Part shown: positions 6,468 to 7,896 of the stretch, in pieces | Layout: the number at the start of each line of letters is the position of its first letter | How positions within the stretch are numbered: position 1 is the first letter of the stretch | Assembly (NCBI GenBank): GCA_031256615.1 | Contig: JAIRQG010000033.1 | Location: forward strand, 1-7,896 | Direction of reading: 5' to 3' | Length of the DNA stretch: 7,896 nt | DNA from: Candidatus Methanoplasma sp. | Lineage (GTDB): Archaea > Thermoplasmatota > Thermoplasmata > Methanomassiliicoccales > Methanomethylophilaceae | Made by a program: the position numbers and the translations under genes | Notes under the pieces: model-generated | Seen by the model: the letters and a program-made list of their open reading frames with translations, nothing else | What the model was told of the DNA's origin: nothing | The model's database searches: none

Positions 6468-6656
6468 ATGTCTGTTTTCGACTTTGACGAGGAAGATTTG
6501 CCTTTCTACTACGACATAGTTGATTATTGGATAGAAAAAGCAGACAGATTTGTGCTTGTAACTCCTTTCGTACCTTACGATCTGCCTTCGGATGCCGAAT
6601 GTGAAGGTCTCAGCGAAGAAGAATCAGATGAAGCTTTATCACGCCTATATAATTAG
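6468..6656 (+). CDS. hypothetical acidic protein; upstream half of an amber-interrupted gene
   Basis: 62 residues to a TAG, very acidic, with the core YWIEKADRFVLV (20-31) and a Glu/Asp-rich end running into LSRLYN. The family is not recognised with certainty. The ATG at 6468 is placed by a TATA box 26 bases upstream (leaderless); an in-frame GTG at 6453 lies before the predicted transcription start. The TAG at 6654-6656 is directly followed, in the same frame, by 174 further open codons to 7181, and no ribosome site precedes the next ATG at 6669. The residues on either side of the TAG resemble a second segment of the downstream protein (see the finding). I therefore think this is the N-terminal part of one 237-codon gene, either disrupted or read through at the amber codon. 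Confidence 0.55.
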   Translation: MSVFDFDEEDLPFYYDIVDYWIEKADRFVLVTPFVPYDLPSDAECEGLSEEESDEALSRLYN

Positions 6657-6668
6657 TTGCTTGGGCAC

Positions 6669-7181
6669 ATGGAATCCTCGTGGTATAGTGTTTATGAAGA
6701 AGAGACCTCCCTCACCTTTGAAGAGTTCATCAAAAAAATAGAGAAAGAACGCGAAGAAATCATTTCCGCCTCAAAATCAATTGATGATATAATGAGCCGA
6801 TACAGCGAAATTTTGTCAGATGATTTATCTTCTGGGCTTAGACATATTTATAGTGACCAAAGTTTTTTTGCAGAGATATTATTTTGGCATGTTTATTTAA
6901 AAAAACAGACAGAAAAACGAGACATATTGTCTGAACTGAAAAGATCTGAAAACTTATTATTACTGAAAAATCACATCGACTCCGAGCTTTCACATTCATG
7001 GTATGGCACCACTTCAAGTCAATTGATGATTGTTCATAGTTTCAAGTGCAACGTAGAGACAAAACAATGGCTGAAAAATAAAAAAGGCTTTCTAGACCTA
7101 GGGCCATTTGAAGATCTGGCTTTCTACAAAGGCGACGAGTGTATGATGGGATCATGCACACATGAGAGAATGATTTTGTAA
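6669..7181 (+). CDS. hypothetical protein; downstream half of the amber-interrupted gene
   Basis: 170 residues from the ATG at 6669 (open from 6657) to a TAA. The first 90 residues are charged and probably helical (FEEFIKKIEKEREEII, 17-32). Residues 96-166 look like a compact domain: SELSHSWYGTTSS (105-117), a Cys-containing strand, and near the end PFEDLAFYKGDECMMGSCTHE in two parts (PFEDLAFYKG 146-155; CMMGSCTHE 158-166). From memory, this ending resembles a widespread family of small bacterial proteins with a W-P-G-T motif and a P-E-D-L-x-F-Y...HE ending, of uncertain function; I could not verify this. Base composition is clearly richer in A and T than purB or the SPFH gene, suggesting acquired DNA. 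The protein may be cut short: a two-base slip after the HE (7164-7168) would continue it in another frame. Confidence 0.55.
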   Translation: MESSWYSVYEEETSLTFEEFIKKIEKEREEIISASKSIDDIMSRYSEILSDDLSSGLRHIYSDQSFFAEILFWHVYLKKQTEKRDILSELKRSENLLLLKNHIDSELSHSWYGTTSSQLMIVHSFKCNVETKQWLKNKKGFLDLGPFEDLAFYKGDECMMGSCTHERMIL

Positions 7182-7357
7182 CTACAGCCTTGTCAGAAGA
7201 ATTGGGACGGCTGTTCCTGGTGTTGTCGGGATCGGAGAACATATCGTCATACAAGAAAGAACGCCGCCACAAGGGCGGACCGTTGTCTTCGATGTTGTAT
7301 CCATGTTCCTGCTGTACCCTCTTATGGAATGCAGGGAACAGACCTATCGGGGAATAA
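7166..7357 (+). pseudogene. possible frameshifted continuation of the 6669 gene
   Basis: Frame 2 is open from 7166 to a TAA at 7355-7357 and reads ENDFVTTALSEELGRLFLVL and onward. Its first residues would follow naturally on the CTHE ending of the 6669 frame if two bases of the GAGAGA run at 7164-7169 were removed. The first 30 or so residues look protein-like; the last 20 (several Cys, GNRPIGE) look less so, and another frame appears better there. No start codon or ribosome site of its own is evident. I read it as a remnant rather than a gene. Confidence 0.3.
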
Positions 7358-7359
7358 CC

Positions 7360-7518
7360 ATGAACATAACCGCCGAGGAGGCATTCAAGTATCCGTTCCG
7401 ATCTGTCAATTCCGGTTACGAAGTTTTCAAATTAGATAAGCATCACGAAATTGTAGAAAGTCTTATAAATGATACCTTTTATATAGCGCCTAAAAGTGGG
7501 TCATACTTATGCATATGA
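7360..7518 (+). CDS. small hypothetical protein upstream of the coiled-coil gene
   Basis: 52 residues from the ATG at 7360, preceded by GGGGA at 7349-7353 at suitable spacing. It begins MNITAEEAFKYPF and ends PKSGSYLCI, and I do not recognise it. The same frame is open further upstream to 7174, including an ATG at 7303, and is protein-like for some distance, so this may instead be the tail of a broken longer gene. Its TGA at 7516-7518 overlaps the ATG at 7515 of the next gene as ATGA, a common sign of coupled translation. A TATA-like box lies inside its last codons. Real, remnant and spurious are all still possible. Confidence 0.35.
   Translation: MNITAEEAFKYPFRSVNSGYEVFKLDKHHEIVESLINDTFYIAPKSGSYLCI
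7478..7485 (+). promoter_or_regulatory. TATA box of the coiled-coil gene
   Basis: TTTATATA lies with its centre about 27 bases before the ATG at 7509, predicting a leaderless or nearly leaderless transcript. It sits within the 7360 reading frame, which weakens the case that that frame is coding. Confidence 0.5.
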
Positions 7519-7896
7519 CCAAGTCGAACGAACGAGTGATGTTTATGGATGAATTTGTGGAGGAAACACAGCAAGTAGATTCTCAGGAAGCACAGGAGTC
7601 GATATCAGAGAATGTCGACGCTCTTGAAGAACAGGAATCGAAGATCGAAGAGTCATCTGAGGAAGAAAAGCAGATGTCCCCAGAAGAACTGGTCGATCTT
7701 GAACAAAAACGCAGCATACTTAACAATGATGCGGAAAGACACAGGCGTCTTAGGGACGAACTGAACAACCAGACCAAAGAATGGAAAGCGAAGAGGGACG
7801 CTCTCAACACCCAGGTCCGCGAGCTTGTGGACGAGGCAGGTAAATGCAGAGAAGAACGCGACTCTTTCAACCAGAAGGTAAGAGAGACCAAGGTCA
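7509..7896 (+). CDS. coiled-coil protein, COG1340-like (partial, runs off the window)
   Basis: 129 codons are visible. After an acidic, disordered-looking N terminus (about 1-60, rich in Glu, Gln, Ser), a long coiled coil begins at LVDLEQKRSILNNDAERH. It contains recurring RDxxN units spaced along it: LRDELN (81-86), KRDALN (95-100), ERDSFN (116-121), with VRELVDEA (103-110) between. This is the pattern of the archaeal uncharacterised coiled-coil proteins grouped as COG1340, often assumed to be cytoplasmic scaffolds; the function is unknown. ATG 7509 is favoured by the TATA box 27 bases upstream; ATG 7515 overlaps the preceding TGA and is the alternative. The rest of the gene, probably more coiled coil, lies outside. 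Confidence 0.75.
   Translation, partial: MHMTKSNERVMFMDEFVEETQQVDSQEAQESISENVDALEEQESKIEESSEEEKQMSPEELVDLEQKRSILNNDAERHRRLRDELNNQTKEWKAKRDALNTQVRELVDEAGKCREERDSFNQKVRETKV

Noticed and set aside
6095..6487. 130-codon plus-strand frame across the purB upstream gap
   Set aside because: It runs through the hairpins and across the TATA box and start of the 6468 gene, and has no protein-like pattern.
7583..7891. Serine-rich minus-strand frame of 102 codons
   Set aside because: Serine richness is the expected reverse reading of the Glu/Arg-rich coiled-coil gene on the plus strand.

Overview
This looks like archaeal chromosome. The reasons are an adenylosuccinate lyase of the PurB type, an NfeD-stomatin pair, a coiled-coil protein resembling the archaeal COG1340 group, a tRNA-Ala on a TATA-type promoter, and TATA-like boxes about 25-35 bases upstream of most starts, several of which predict leaderless or nearly leaderless mRNAs. 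Mid-range GC, codon choice and the mix of small YjbR/MmcQ and zinc-ribbon proteins suggest a Thermoplasmatota methanogen such as Methanomassiliicoccales. That placement is inference, since no marker gene in the window proves it. No insertion sequence, CRISPR array or rRNA was recognised.

Layout. 1-254 holds no convincing gene. 255-3157 carries three minus-strand genes, in transcription order NfeD-like protein (2705-3157), stomatin-like SPFH protein (1570-2652) and an OFA-type MFS transporter (255-1463). A hairpin plus T-rich tract separates the SPFH gene from the transporter. 3158-4403 holds a plus-strand YjbR/MmcQ gene, a minus-strand tRNA-Ala(CGC), and a plus-strand CxxC zinc-ribbon gene that seems to carry a one-base frameshift near its start. 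4501-6053 is a minus-strand unit: purB followed by a translationally coupled two-helix membrane protein. 6093-6467 is a 375-base gap with inverted repeats that could be a structured RNA.

The accessory part is 6468-7508. It is visibly AT-richer than its surroundings up to about 7180. One reading frame runs from 6468 to 7181 and is broken only by a single TAG at 6654-6656, the only amber codon among the stops of the credible genes here. A 17-position similarity inside the protein straddles that TAG, which argues that both sides once were, or still are, one protein. If the host is a pyrrolysine-using methanogen, the TAG could be read through; otherwise the locus is a decaying gene. A second break, a GA-dinucleotide slip near 7164-7169, would extend the protein into another frame. 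From 7509 to the window end runs the start of a coiled-coil protein.

Working together: NfeD and SPFH proteins are known partners in membrane microdomains. The small membrane protein is coupled to purB by position only. The remaining genes look like independent transcription units.
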